Source of the DNA: DAOPXV01 sp035352535
Lineage (GTDB): Bacteria; Muiribacteriota; UBA9980
DNA: 11,270 bases
Direction: 5' to 3'
Assembly (NCBI GenBank): GCA_964545075.1
Contig: CAZJFS010000145.1
Span: forward strand, 1-11,270
The translations under genes and the position numbers were made by a program. Of this stretch, positions 1 through 6,817 are shown piece after piece. Every line of letters begins with the position of its first letter. Within the stretch, counting starts at the first letter, position 1. Below the pieces are notes generated by a model. The model searched no databases. It was not told the origin of the DNA and saw only the letters and a program-made list of their open reading frames with translations.

Positions 1-917
1 ATAGCGGGGCCGTTGATACAGCCCTGATGGCAAAACAGAGGTTCTATTATCTTTAATTTAGAATCGTGGCCGGCATTCGAAATCGCCTCGCTGACGTCGG
101 CAAATCCGCTCACGGCTATAATATCCGCGCCCAGCATATCGGTTTCAAGCATCGCGGTCCTGGCCAATCCTCCGGCAAGAGGAAAAAAGCGGGCGGCGGA
201 TCTGGGCGTGTCATCAAACCCGCTCTCTTCGCATTCTGAAAGATTCACATTTTCTTGAGCGAGCCATTCTGACAGTTCGGCAAAAGTCAGCACTACATCG
301 ACGATGCCTTCATATTCAGGTCTTTGAGCCTCGGATTTTTTCGCGATGCACGGACCCGCGAACACTACTTTCGCATCGGAACCAAGCTTGTTTTTTATGA
401 GCTTAGCGTGGGCTATCATCGGCGAAACCACCGTCGCTATGTTTTTAACCATATCGTGCTTATATTTTTCAATATAACTTACGACCGCGGGGCAGGCGGA
501 ACATATAAGCGGTCTGCCCGAGCGCGATTTGAGTTCATCGGCCGTTAATTTAGCCGTTATTTCGGCGCCGATGGATGTTTCAGCGACATAGCGGAATCCA
601 AGTTTTCGGACGGCGGAGACGAGTCTTTTCTGCATCCATCCCGGAAAAACAGCCGCAAATGACGGCGCCACGCTTAACGCAACGGTCGCGCCCGAAGCTA
701 TGAGCGAAGCGGCACGGCCCGTGTCATTTCTTACAGCCTTCGCTTTTTGAGGGCATTCTAAAACGCATGTCCCGCATGAAATACAACGTTCGTCGTCAAC
801 CACCGCCTGCCCGTTAGACATCCTGATAGCCTTTACCGGGCACTGACGAAGGCATCTGTAGCAGTCGCGGCATCTGGCCTTGCTGGTATATATTATCTTC
901 CGGTCGTTATCGATCAT
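1..917 (-). CDS. Diverged [FeFe]-hydrogenase-domain protein, HydS-like (3' end cut by window edge)
   Basis: Partial: 305 codons are in the window with no stop before base 1, so the C-terminus lies outside. An N-terminal dicluster ferredoxin domain has C16, C19, C22, C26 and C45, C48, C51, C55. An [FeFe]-hydrogenase H-cluster domain follows, from about residue 75. Its three signature loops are altered. Loop 1 reads CSACP (139-143) instead of TSCCP, so the proton-relay cysteine is alanine. Loop 2 reads GPCIAKKSE (188-196) with Gly for Met. Loop 3 reads FCHQGCINGP (295-304) with C296 and C300 kept. The start is ATG 917, with GGAGAG 6 nt upstream and an in-frame stop 42 bases upstream. It lies 157 bases downstream of hydA on the same strand. 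Inference: a group C, sensory-type hydrogenase that detects H2 rather than turning it over, probably with a PAS or other signalling domain in the missing part. The family assignment is firm; the sensory role is inferred. Confidence 0.88.
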   Translation of the reverse strand, partial: MIDNDRKIIYTSKARCRDCYRCLRQCPVKAIRMSNGQAVVDDERCISCGTCVLECPQKAKAVRNDTGRAASLIASGATVALSVAPSFAAVFPGWMQKRLVSAVRKLGFRYVAETSIGAEITAKLTADELKSRSGRPLICSACPAVVSYIEKYKHDMVKNIATVVSPMIAHAKLIKNKLGSDAKVVFAGPCIAKKSEAQRPEYEGIVDVVLTFAELSEWLAQENVNLSECEESGFDDTPRSAARFFPLAGGLARTAMLETDMLGADIIAVSGFADVSEAISNAGHDSKLKIIEPLFCHQGCINGPA

Positions 918-1025
918 ATGGCACTCTCCATGGTTTATCGTCGATATATCATTATCTCATATTCGATGCCGTTTCGCAAGCCCATGATAAATACGGCCTT
1001 CCGTTATTTTCCAACGGGAGGAGCC

Positions 1026-1054
1026 CCGGAAAAGGCTGGATGCGCCTTTTCCGG
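1026..1054 (-). other. Perfect 10-bp hairpin between hydA and the HydS-like gene
   Basis: The arms 1026-1035 and 1045-1054 are perfect complements (CCGGAAAAGG / CCTTTTCCGG) with a 9-nt loop. It lies 21 bases after the hydA stop in the 157-base gap before the HydS-like start. No T-run follows the stem on the minus strand, so it is not a classical intrinsic terminator. It could be an mRNA-stabilising or processing stem that sets the ratio of catalytic subunits to the downstream protein. Confidence 0.5.
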
Positions 1055-1074
1055 AGACCTCATGGGCGGCGCGG

Positions 1075-3093
1075 TCAGATCGCCGCTTTTATTTTATTAA
1101 CCTGTTCCTCTATAGCCGCGCAGGCGACTTCAAAAGTGCATTTTTCGATAGATTTCCCGGCTACCGAAACGGAAGGTCCCTTATTACATTTTTCAAAGCA
1201 GAACGACGCCGAAACGTCAACGATCCCGTTTAAATTGCGTTCCTCGATATAATGAATGAGCCGGTGCAACAGATCCTGCGCCCCGCGAAGATAACAGCTG
1301 GTTCCCACGCACACGCTCACGGCTATCTTTTCGCCTTCGCCGGAGTGGATCAGCGACAGGCCGTCCTCTGAAATCCTTCTGCGGCTGTAATAAGCAGTAT
1401 GTAAAAGATGATGCGCCTTTTTCGAACCCGGCTTTCCGAGCGTCTTCGAATATAATTCCTCAATATAAGGATTCTGCTGCGCCTTATGAAGCTGTAACAT
1501 TTTATCGTTATCATATATCGCGCGAGTCCTGTCAGAATTAACGCCGGAACCGCCCGTCACCGGCTGGCCGCCGCCGCCGATGCAACCTCCCGGGCATGCC
1601 ATGATCTCAATGAAATGATAATCGCATTTACCATTTTTAACTTTTTCTATCACTTTTTTTGCGTTGCCGAGGCTATTAACGACGGCGACTTTTACTTCAA
1701 CGCCGCCGAAAGACGCTTTTATTTCCCTTACGCCTTCCATGCCGCGTACGGCTTTAAACTCATAAGCATCGCTTTTTTTACCGGTTACCTTCTCCTCGGC
1801 GTATCTTAAAACCGCCTCGGTGACGCCTCCGGAGTTGCCAAATATTATTCCGGCGCCGGTTTTATAGCCGAAAGGCAGGTCGAACGACTCCGGCTGTATT
1901 TTTTTAAACGATAAACCTGATTCTTCGATCATTCTGGCAAGTTCCTGAGTCGTTAAAACGAAATCGACATCGCGCCTTTGCGAATGCATGAATTCGTCGC
2001 GGCGGGCCTCGAATTTTTTAGCGGTGCACGGCATTACGGAAACCACCACCAGATCTTTTTCTTCAATACCGAGCATACCCGGAAGCATTTCTTTGGCGAG
2101 CGAACCGAACATCTGCTGCGGAGATTTGCAAGATGAAAGATGCGGCAATATCTCCGGATTATACTGTTCGGCGTACTTCACCCATCCGGGGCAACATGAC
2201 GTTATAAGAGGAAGATTTTCATTTTTTTCAAACCGTTTTAAAAATTCCTCGGTTTCCTCTATGACCGTAAGATCGGCCGTAAAAGAAGTGTCGAATACCT
2301 TGAAGAAACCCATATGCTTCAATGAACCGACGATCTGGCCGGTAACCGTCGTTCCAGCTTCATACCCGAAAAGCTCTCCGAGCGCCACTCTTACGGCAGG
2401 CGCTATCTGAACGACCACTTTTTTATTCTTATCGCCAAGAGCGGCCCACACTTCATTAACTTCTGATTTCACGGTAAGCGCTCCGGTCGGACAGACTCTG
2501 ACGCACTGGCCGCACAAAACGCATTCAACGCGCGCGAGGTCTTTACCGAAAGACGGCTCCACGGAAACTTTTGAACCGCGATGGGCAAAATCTATCGCGC
2601 CCACTCCCTGTATCTCCGAACACGTCCTTACGCAATCTCCGCACATTACACACTTGTTCGGGTCCCTCACTATCGAATGGGTAGACGTATCGACAGGCTT
2701 TTTTTCGTGAAGCGTTTTGAACCGGACTTTATCAATGCCGAGTTTTTTCGAAAGGCTCTGAAGCTGGCAGGACGAACTCTTCTGACATGTCGGGCAACTC
2801 ATGTCATGGTTGGCCAGAAGCAATTCGACTATAGTTTTTCTTATTTCGCGTATTTCTTCCGTGTTAGTTCTAAGTTTCATTCCGCTTTCGGGCGGCGTCG
2901 AGCAGGACGGCATCAGGCCGCGGCCTTCAACTTCCAGCATGCAAAGCCGGCAAGCGCCGTAAACGCTGAGATCCGAATGATAGCAAAACGTAGGAATATC
3001 TATATCGGCTTTTCTGACGACCTCGAGAAGATTTTTTTCGTTTTCTAAAATGATTTCTTTTCCATCAACTATTATATATTTATTTTCCATCAT
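1075..3093 (-). CDS. hydA: NAD(H)-linked [FeFe]-hydrogenase catalytic subunit HydA (HndD type)
   Basis: Catalytic subunit of a trimeric cytoplasmic [FeFe]-hydrogenase (group A3) that interconverts protons and H2 using NADH and usually reduced ferredoxin. There are 672 residues. An N-terminal [2Fe-2S] domain has C37, C48, C51, C64. A His-Cys3 [4Fe-4S] site follows (H96, C100, C103, C109), then two [4Fe-4S] clusters (C148/151/154/158 and C191/194/197/201). The H-cluster domain has canonical TSCCPGW (298-304), MPCTAKKFE (354-362) and MACPGGCIGGGGQP (498-511). The small-subunit-like segment is near 520-567. A C-terminal thioredoxin-like [2Fe-2S] domain (C595, C600, C632, C636) matches the Thermotoga-type HydA layout. 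It overlaps the hydB stop by one base (TAATG). Two ATGs stand in tandem. The SD-like GGGGGTG (3102-3096) is better spaced for the second, at 3090, so the true protein may be 671 residues. All catalytic residues are present. Confidence 0.96.
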   Translation of the reverse strand: MMENKYIIVDGKEIILENEKNLLEVVRKADIDIPTFCYHSDLSVYGACRLCMLEVEGRGLMPSCSTPPESGMKLRTNTEEIREIRKTIVELLLANHDMSCPTCQKSSSCQLQSLSKKLGIDKVRFKTLHEKKPVDTSTHSIVRDPNKCVMCGDCVRTCSEIQGVGAIDFAHRGSKVSVEPSFGKDLARVECVLCGQCVRVCPTGALTVKSEVNEVWAALGDKNKKVVVQIAPAVRVALGELFGYEAGTTVTGQIVGSLKHMGFFKVFDTSFTADLTVIEETEEFLKRFEKNENLPLITSCCPGWVKYAEQYNPEILPHLSSCKSPQQMFGSLAKEMLPGMLGIEEKDLVVVSVMPCTAKKFEARRDEFMHSQRRDVDFVLTTQELARMIEESGLSFKKIQPESFDLPFGYKTGAGIIFGNSGGVTEAVLRYAEEKVTGKKSDAYEFKAVRGMEGVREIKASFGGVEVKVAVVNSLGNAKKVIEKVKNGKCDYHFIEIMACPGGCIGGGGQPVTGGSGVNSDRTRAIYDNDKMLQLHKAQQNPYIEELYSKTLGKPGSKKAHHLLHTAYYSRRRISEDGLSLIHSGEGEKIAVSVCVGTSCYLRGAQDLLHRLIHYIEERNLNGIVDVSASFCFEKCNKGPSVSVAGKSIEKCTFEVACAAIEEQVNKIKAAI

Positions 3094-4991
3094 TACACCC
3101 CCAAGACAGCGTTAAATTTGCATGCGGCCGCGCAGGCTCCGCATTTGATACATAATTGCGAATTTATCACGTGAGCTTTTTTGGGTTCTCCAGCGATAGC
3201 CGCAACAGGGCATTTTTTCTTACACATCGTACATCCCTTACATTTGGCCGGATCTATTTCAGGCTTTAAAAGCGCCTTGCATTTTTTTGCAGGGCAATAT
3301 TTCTGGTGAACGTGCGCCTCGTATTCAGCGCGGAACCTTCCAATCGTTGATTTCACCGGATTCGGAGCAGTTTTGCCGAGACCGCACAGCGAACTTTTAA
3401 TTATAACGCTTGCGAGCCGGTCCATCAGCTCAAGCGTTGAAGAATCGGCGCGCCCGGTCGTCACGTCATCTAAAAGACTCAAAAGCTGTTTGGTTCCTTC
3501 GCGGCAGGGAACGCATTTGCCGCAGGATTCGTTCTGCGTGAACTGCATGAAAAATTTGGCGATGCCAACCATGCATGTTCCCTTGTTCATTACCACGAGG
3601 CCGCCGGATCCTATCATGGCGCCAACGCCCTTCACTGAATCAAAGTCAAGAGGCAGATCAAGGTGGTCGCCGGTCAGGCAGCCGCCCGAAGGGCCGCCAA
3701 TCTGCACCGCCTTGAATCCGTCCTTCCATATTTTTCCGTTATCGTCCGTGACCCCGCCGCCAATATTGATGATCACCTCGCGAAGAGTAGCGCCGAACGG
3801 AACCTCGATCAAACCAGTGTTCACGACATGCCCCGTCAGAGCAAAAGTTTTGGTGCCGGGCGATCCCGCCGTCCCCATCTTTTTAAATTCCGCCACGCCC
3901 ATTTTTAAAATGCGTGGAACGGTTGCAAGAGTCTCTACGTTATTTATGACGGTCGGCTTCCCCCAAAGACCTTTTTGAGCAGGGAAAGGCGGTTTCGGCG
4001 ACGGCATTCCGCGCTTTCCTTCGACCGAAGCTATAAGCGCCGTTTCTTCTCCGCAAACGAACGCGCCCGCGCCTTCCATAACATGAAGTTTAAAATTCAT
4101 AACGGAACCGAATATTTTTTCACCTAAAATACCCGCATTTTCGGCCGCTTCAACGGCTTTTCTCATTCTCTTCACCGCAAGGGGATATTCGGCGCGCACG
4201 TATACGTATCCTTCGTCGGCGCCTATAGCGCGGGCGGCTATTATCATGCCCTCTATCACGCTGTGAGGATTTCCCTCCATAACGCTTCTATCCATGAAAG
4301 CGCCCGGATCGCCCTCGTCGCCGTTACATATTACATATTTTTTTTCTTCTTTCTGCACCCTTGTCAATTCCCATTTTTTTCCAGTCGGAAAACCGCCGCC
4401 GCCCCTGCCGCGCAACCCGGAATCAAGTATAAGCCGGCATACCTCCTCGCCGCTCATTTTCCGCACTGAATTTTCGGCGGCCGAGTATCCGTCCCTGGCG
4501 ATATATTCATTGATATCCTCGGGATCTATGATTCCGCATTCTTTTAAAACGAAACGGCACTGCCTCGTGTAAAAAGGTATTTCGGAAACTCCGCGGCAAT
4601 GCTTTGACGTATTCGGATCGCAGTAGAGCAGCCTGTCTATTATTTCTCCGTTTTTCAGCGTCTTTTCAACGATTTCAGGCACGTCGGCCGCGCCGACCTT
4701 CGTATAAAGTATATTTTCGGGAAGCACCGTCACAAGCGGTCCCATCTGACAGAAACCCTGGCAGCCGCTTTTGGATATATGCATGGCGTTATCGTGCTTT
4801 TCATCCTTCAATTCAACTATGACGTTTAGCTTTGCGGCGTCCACTGATTTTACAAGGGCGTCGTACACCTTAAGCGAACCGTTCGCGACGCACCCGGTCC
4901 CCGCGCATATAATAATCCTTTTAACGATGCCTTCGCATGATCTTTCGTATACCTTTTTTGTCTGGTGAAGGTCTATGTATCCCGCTTTCAT
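3093..4991 (-). CDS. hydB: NADH-binding flavoprotein subunit of the hydrogenase, HydB (NuoF/HndC-like)
   Basis: Diaphorase subunit that carries FMN, binds NAD(H) and passes electrons to HydA; in related complexes it is the likely site of flavin-based bifurcation. There are 632 residues. An N-terminal thioredoxin-like [2Fe-2S] domain has C29, C34, C77, C81. The NuoF core has the glycine-rich GRGGGGFPTG (195-204), NGDEGDPGAFMDRS (223-236) and GAGAFVCGEETAL (307-319). The N3-type [4Fe-4S] ligands are C490, C493, C496 and C536. A short H562/C566/C571 segment follows, in the region where a conserved Zn hinge is known in Thermotoga HydB. The C-terminal dicluster ferredoxin has C584/587/590/594 and C614/617/620/624. 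GGAGG lies 7 nt before the ATG, which overlaps the hydC stop as ATGA. Whether the complex truly bifurcates cannot be read from motifs alone. Confidence 0.96.
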   Translation of the reverse strand: MKAGYIDLHQTKKVYERSCEGIVKRIIICAGTGCVANGSLKVYDALVKSVDAAKLNVIVELKDEKHDNAMHISKSGCQGFCQMGPLVTVLPENILYTKVGAADVPEIVEKTLKNGEIIDRLLYCDPNTSKHCRGVSEIPFYTRQCRFVLKECGIIDPEDINEYIARDGYSAAENSVRKMSGEEVCRLILDSGLRGRGGGGFPTGKKWELTRVQKEEKKYVICNGDEGDPGAFMDRSVMEGNPHSVIEGMIIAARAIGADEGYVYVRAEYPLAVKRMRKAVEAAENAGILGEKIFGSVMNFKLHVMEGAGAFVCGEETALIASVEGKRGMPSPKPPFPAQKGLWGKPTVINNVETLATVPRILKMGVAEFKKMGTAGSPGTKTFALTGHVVNTGLIEVPFGATLREVIINIGGGVTDDNGKIWKDGFKAVQIGGPSGGCLTGDHLDLPLDFDSVKGVGAMIGSGGLVVMNKGTCMVGIAKFFMQFTQNESCGKCVPCREGTKQLLSLLDDVTTGRADSSTLELMDRLASVIIKSSLCGLGKTAPNPVKSTIGRFRAEYEAHVHQKYCPAKKCKALLKPEIDPAKCKGCTMCKKKCPVAAIAGEPKKAHVINSQLCIKCGACAAACKFNAVLGV

Positions 4992-5491
4992 TTTCCTTCC
5001 TCCTCTTTTATTATCATATCGATAAGTTCCGAAGTCTTTTCGCGATTCATGGCGCCGTGCACCTCGTCATTTATGACGACTACCGGAGCGATTCCGCATG
5101 CCCCGAGGCACGATACCGTTTCAAGAGTAAAAAGCATGTCCGGCGTTGTATTTTTAGATGCCGTCAAATTAAGCTTTGCCCTTATCGCATCGATTATATC
5201 GCTCGAGCGCTTGACGTGGCATGCCGTTCCGTCACAGACCTTAATAATATGCTTCCCTTTGGGTACAAGCGCGAAATGCGAGAAAAAAGTCGCGACTCCG
5301 TAAACCTTGGCCGGACTTATATCAAGCGATGTCGCCACGAATGTCATAACCTCTTCCGGCAGGTACCGGTATTGTTCCTGCACGGCCTGAAGTATCGGAA
5401 TCAGTTTCGCCGGATCATTGCCATGAGCCTGAATTATCTCGCATACCTTTTCGAATTTTCTGCTCGAAGATGAAACCTGTTTCATTTGCAT
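4988..5491 (-). CDS. hydC: [2Fe-2S] subunit of the hydrogenase, HydC (NuoE/HndA-like)
   Basis: Small electron-transfer subunit of the HydABC complex, 167 residues, a usual length for the NuoE family. An N-terminal helical region (about 12-75, including LPEEVMTFVATSL and KVYGVATFFSHF) leads to a thioredoxin-like domain with the [2Fe-2S] ligands in CDGTAC (C86, C91) and CLGAC (C128, C132). A textbook AGGAGG (5503-5498) lies 6 nt before the ATG. It is the first gene of the hydCBA run. The stop overlaps the hydB start, which implies coupled translation and near-equal subunit amounts. A TATAAT-type -10 lies about 35 bases upstream of the start, so the operon probably has its own promoter rather than relying on rex readthrough. 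No missing residues were seen. Confidence 0.95.
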   Translation of the reverse strand: MQMKQVSSSSRKFEKVCEIIQAHGNDPAKLIPILQAVQEQYRYLPEEVMTFVATSLDISPAKVYGVATFFSHFALVPKGKHIIKVCDGTACHVKRSSDIIDAIRAKLNLTASKNTTPDMLFTLETVSCLGACGIAPVVVINDEVHGAMNREKTSELIDMIIKEEEGK

Positions 5492-5522
5492 AAGAAACCT
5501 CCTTGATTTCCGTGTATATTAC

Positions 5523-5551
5523 AATATTATAATATTCCTTGCATTCCCGCT
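5523..5551 (-). promoter_or_regulatory. Putative promoter of hydCBA
   Basis: On the minus strand a perfect TATAAT (5531-5526) gives an expected transcript start near 5519 and a leader of about 28 nt holding the hydC SD. The -35 region is poor: the best six bases at 17-18 nt spacing match TTGACA at only 2-3 positions. That suggests either a weak promoter or one needing an activator. The -10 lies inside a perfect 14-bp palindrome at 5523-5536. Confidence 0.5.
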
Positions 5552-5630
5552 TCACGAGTAAGCGTATATAACAAAAGATCGGACGTGCTTTTCGGCAGGC
5601 CTTATTTTCGCGTCCAAAGCGGCAGATATT

Positions 5631-5659
5631 AAAAAACTGATTATTATCGGAATAACCTG
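5631..5659 (-). terminator. Probable intrinsic terminator downstream of rex
   Basis: Read on the minus strand, CAGGTTATT (5659-5651) pairs with AATAATCAG (5645-5637) around a 5-nt loop, with one A-A mismatch and one G-U pair. Six Ts follow (5636-5631). The stem is AT-rich, hence moderate confidence. Its place between rex and the hydC promoter fits separate transcription of the two units. Confidence 0.5.
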
Positions 5660-5803
5660 ACCGAAGCAGCAACCGTGTTTTAACGCGCTTAAACCGCTTC
5701 AGATGAAAGATCGCAGAACGACTTGCACCGCCCCGCGCGCACGCGAAACGATAACCTCGCCTGTTCATAATTTGTGAAATTGATTCAAAGTTCTCGCCGG
5801 ATC

Positions 5804-6457
5804 TTATCTGTCCGACGCCATAAGCTCTCTGAGTTTTTTTGAAAGCACCACGAAGGAAGCCGAAAGATTTTCATTTTGAATAATAACGCCTTCAGGCACG
5901 GAGACTCTTATCGGAGCGAAGTTCCATATCGCCCTTATCCCGCACTTTATCATCAAATCCGCTATTCGCTGAGCCTCTGTTTCAGGAACCGCGAGAATAC
6001 CGATTTTTATCTGCATACGGGCCGCGAGGTTCGAAAATTTCGAAAAATCAAATATCTTTTTCCCGCCTATTTCACGGCCGATTTTTTGCGAATCTATATC
6101 GAAAGCGGCTACTATGTCAAGTCCATACTTATCGAATCCGCGATATTTTAAAAGCGCTTCGCCGAGGCTTCCGGCGCCTATTAGAAAGGCTTCCGTCGAA
6201 TTATTCCATCCGAGACATTCCTCGACCGACTTCAAAAGCCCGCCCACTTCATAACCAACCTTCGGTTTTCCGACGATACCCGTAAAAGCGAGATCCTTTC
6301 GAACCTGTATCGGCGTAAGCTTAAAATTTTCAGCTATCTGCGTACATGAAACGAGTTTCACTCCGGCTTCAAACTGCAATTTCAGATAACTCTGATAAAG
6401 AGGGAGCCTTCTCATGGTAGGCTCCGGTATGGCTTTTTCAATTTTAGTTTCGTTCAT
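5804..6457 (-). CDS. rex: Redox-sensing transcriptional repressor Rex
   Basis: Rex is a dimeric repressor that reads the NADH/NAD+ ratio through a Rossmann domain and leaves DNA when NADH is high, releasing fermentation and hydrogenase genes. From ATG 6457 there are 217 residues, the usual Rex length. An N-terminal winged helix (about 8-75) includes IPEPTMRRLPLY and the recognition segment QIAENFKLTPIQVRKDLA, then GKPKVGY. The NAD(H)-binding motif is GAGSLG (94-99). The C-terminal signature is WNFAPIRVSVPEGV (178-191) and NENLSASFVVLS (195-206). An in-frame ATG at 6511 would add 18 residues. It is rejected because GAGGTG (6467-6462) sits correctly before 6457 and the extension crosses the leader repeats and lies at the expected transcript start. 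It is upstream of hydCBA on the same strand and probably regulates it and itself. No perfect known Rex operator was found. Confidence 0.95.
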   Translation of the reverse strand: MNETKIEKAIPEPTMRRLPLYQSYLKLQFEAGVKLVSCTQIAENFKLTPIQVRKDLAFTGIVGKPKVGYEVGGLLKSVEECLGWNNSTEAFLIGAGSLGEALLKYRGFDKYGLDIVAAFDIDSQKIGREIGGKKIFDFSKFSNLAARMQIKIGILAVPETEAQRIADLMIKCGIRAIWNFAPIRVSVPEGVIIQNENLSASFVVLSKKLRELMASDR

Positions 6458-6461
6458 CGCG

Positions 6462-6467
6462 CACCTC
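6462..6467 (-). promoter_or_regulatory. rex ribosome binding site (decides the start)
   Basis: GAGGTG on the minus strand lies 4 nt (6 nt from its GAGG core) before ATG 6457. No comparable site precedes the upstream in-frame ATG at 6511, so the shorter, 217-residue Rex is preferred. Confidence 0.8.
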
Positions 6468-6479
6468 TTTTTCTTCCGG

Positions 6480-6520
6480 TTTGTTATCGATATTTTGTTA
6501 TCGATAACCATTTATCGATT
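6480..6520. repeat. Three-copy 14-bp repeat with TTATCGAT core in the rex leader
   Basis: TTATCGAT occurs at 6484-6491, 6498-6505 and 6512-6519, an exact 14-bp period. Copies 1 and 2 share 13 bases (TTTGTTATCGATA at 6480-6492 and 6494-6506). Copy 2 lies in a perfect 12-bp palindrome, GTTATCGATAAC (6497-6508). The array lies between the predicted rex transcript start (about 6516) and the rex SD, a position where a bound protein would block transcription. Likely an operator array; the binding protein is unknown, and Rex itself is a candidate. Confidence 0.75.
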
Positions 6521-6522
6521 TC

Positions 6523-6551
6523 ATTTTAACATTTTTATTGACGCGTGTCAA
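6523..6551 (-). promoter_or_regulatory. Strong sigma-A-type promoter of rex
   Basis: The minus strand has a perfect TTGACA (6551-6546), a 17-nt spacer, and TAAAAT (6528-6523) preceded by an extended -10 TG. The predicted start is near 6516, giving a leader of about 59 nt. The -35 overlaps a 7-4-7 inverted repeat (6536-6553). Confidence 0.85.
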
Positions 6552-6553
6552 TA
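6536..6553. promoter_or_regulatory. Inverted repeat over the rex -35 box (candidate operator)
   Basis: TATTGAC and GTCAATA are perfect 7-base arms around a 4-base centre (GCGT). This is the same 7-4-7 geometry as Rex operators, although the arm sequence differs from the known consensus. It covers the -35 element, so a bound dimer would exclude RNA polymerase. Confidence 0.5.
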
Positions 6554-6554
6554 G

Positions 6555-6817
6555 GTTTTCAAATATTTTTTTATTTTTCTTTTATCTTTCGATACCGCTT
6601 ATAACCGGCGGGCTTTAACGCATACACTTCCGGAAAATTTCCAATAATTTCATATTATAGCCACGTTATGGTCGCCGGATCCGCGTCGGGCGCCTATAGC
6701 GGCGAAACACCACGGAACGAAAGTCCGCGGCAATTTAAACGGCGGATTTGCGTTATGCGTTTTCGATATAACTGGGTTTTGATGGAGATAAAGGCTTCAA
6801 TCACTTTTCGCAAGCCG
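6555..6817. other. Non-coding stretch between the rex promoter and pepF terminator
   Basis: About 260 bases with no recognisable gene on either strand. It starts AT-rich and becomes GC-richer around 6670-6740. It holds a small stem-loop with a CTATA loop (6691-6701), which resembles one in the hpf-EIIA gap, and a short hairpin with CGGA/TCCG arms (6713-6727). A plus-strand open frame begins here, but most of it runs antisense into the peptidase gene, so it is not called. Confidence 0.5.

Larger units (their letters stand above)
5492..5803. other. Intergenic region between rex and hydC
   Basis: About 310 bases. Besides the putative hydC promoter (5523-5551) and rex terminator (5631-5659), it has a GC-rich island around 5728-5750 (CCGCCCCGCGCGCACGCG) and a degenerate Rex-operator-like sequence at 5772-5790. 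A minus-strand open frame crosses most of it and enters hydC in another frame. It has no recognisable domain and looks spurious. Confidence 0.6.

Noticed and set aside
1066..1090. GCGGCG/CGCCGC stem followed by TTTT on the plus strand
   Set aside because: It overlaps the hydA stop codon and final codons. The T-run comes from lysine and isoleucine codons of hydA, and no plus-strand gene precedes it.
3373..3978. Plus-strand open frames antisense to hydB and hydA
   Set aside because: They lie opposite well-conserved hydrogenase subunits with all motifs intact and show no domain of their own.
5679..5693. TTTAA-N5-TTAAA inverted repeat as a Rex operator
   Set aside because: It lacks the outer TTG/CAA bases and has the wrong centre length; too weak to call.
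5415..5768. Minus-strand open frame of 117 codons upstream of hydC
   Set aside because: It overlaps the start of hydC in another frame, crosses the probable rex terminator and hydC promoter, and the protein has no recognisable features.
6458..6511. Upstream in-frame start that would extend Rex by 18 residues
   Set aside because: It has no SD, lies at the predicted transcript start, and covers the repeat array. Rex family length and the SD favour ATG 6457.
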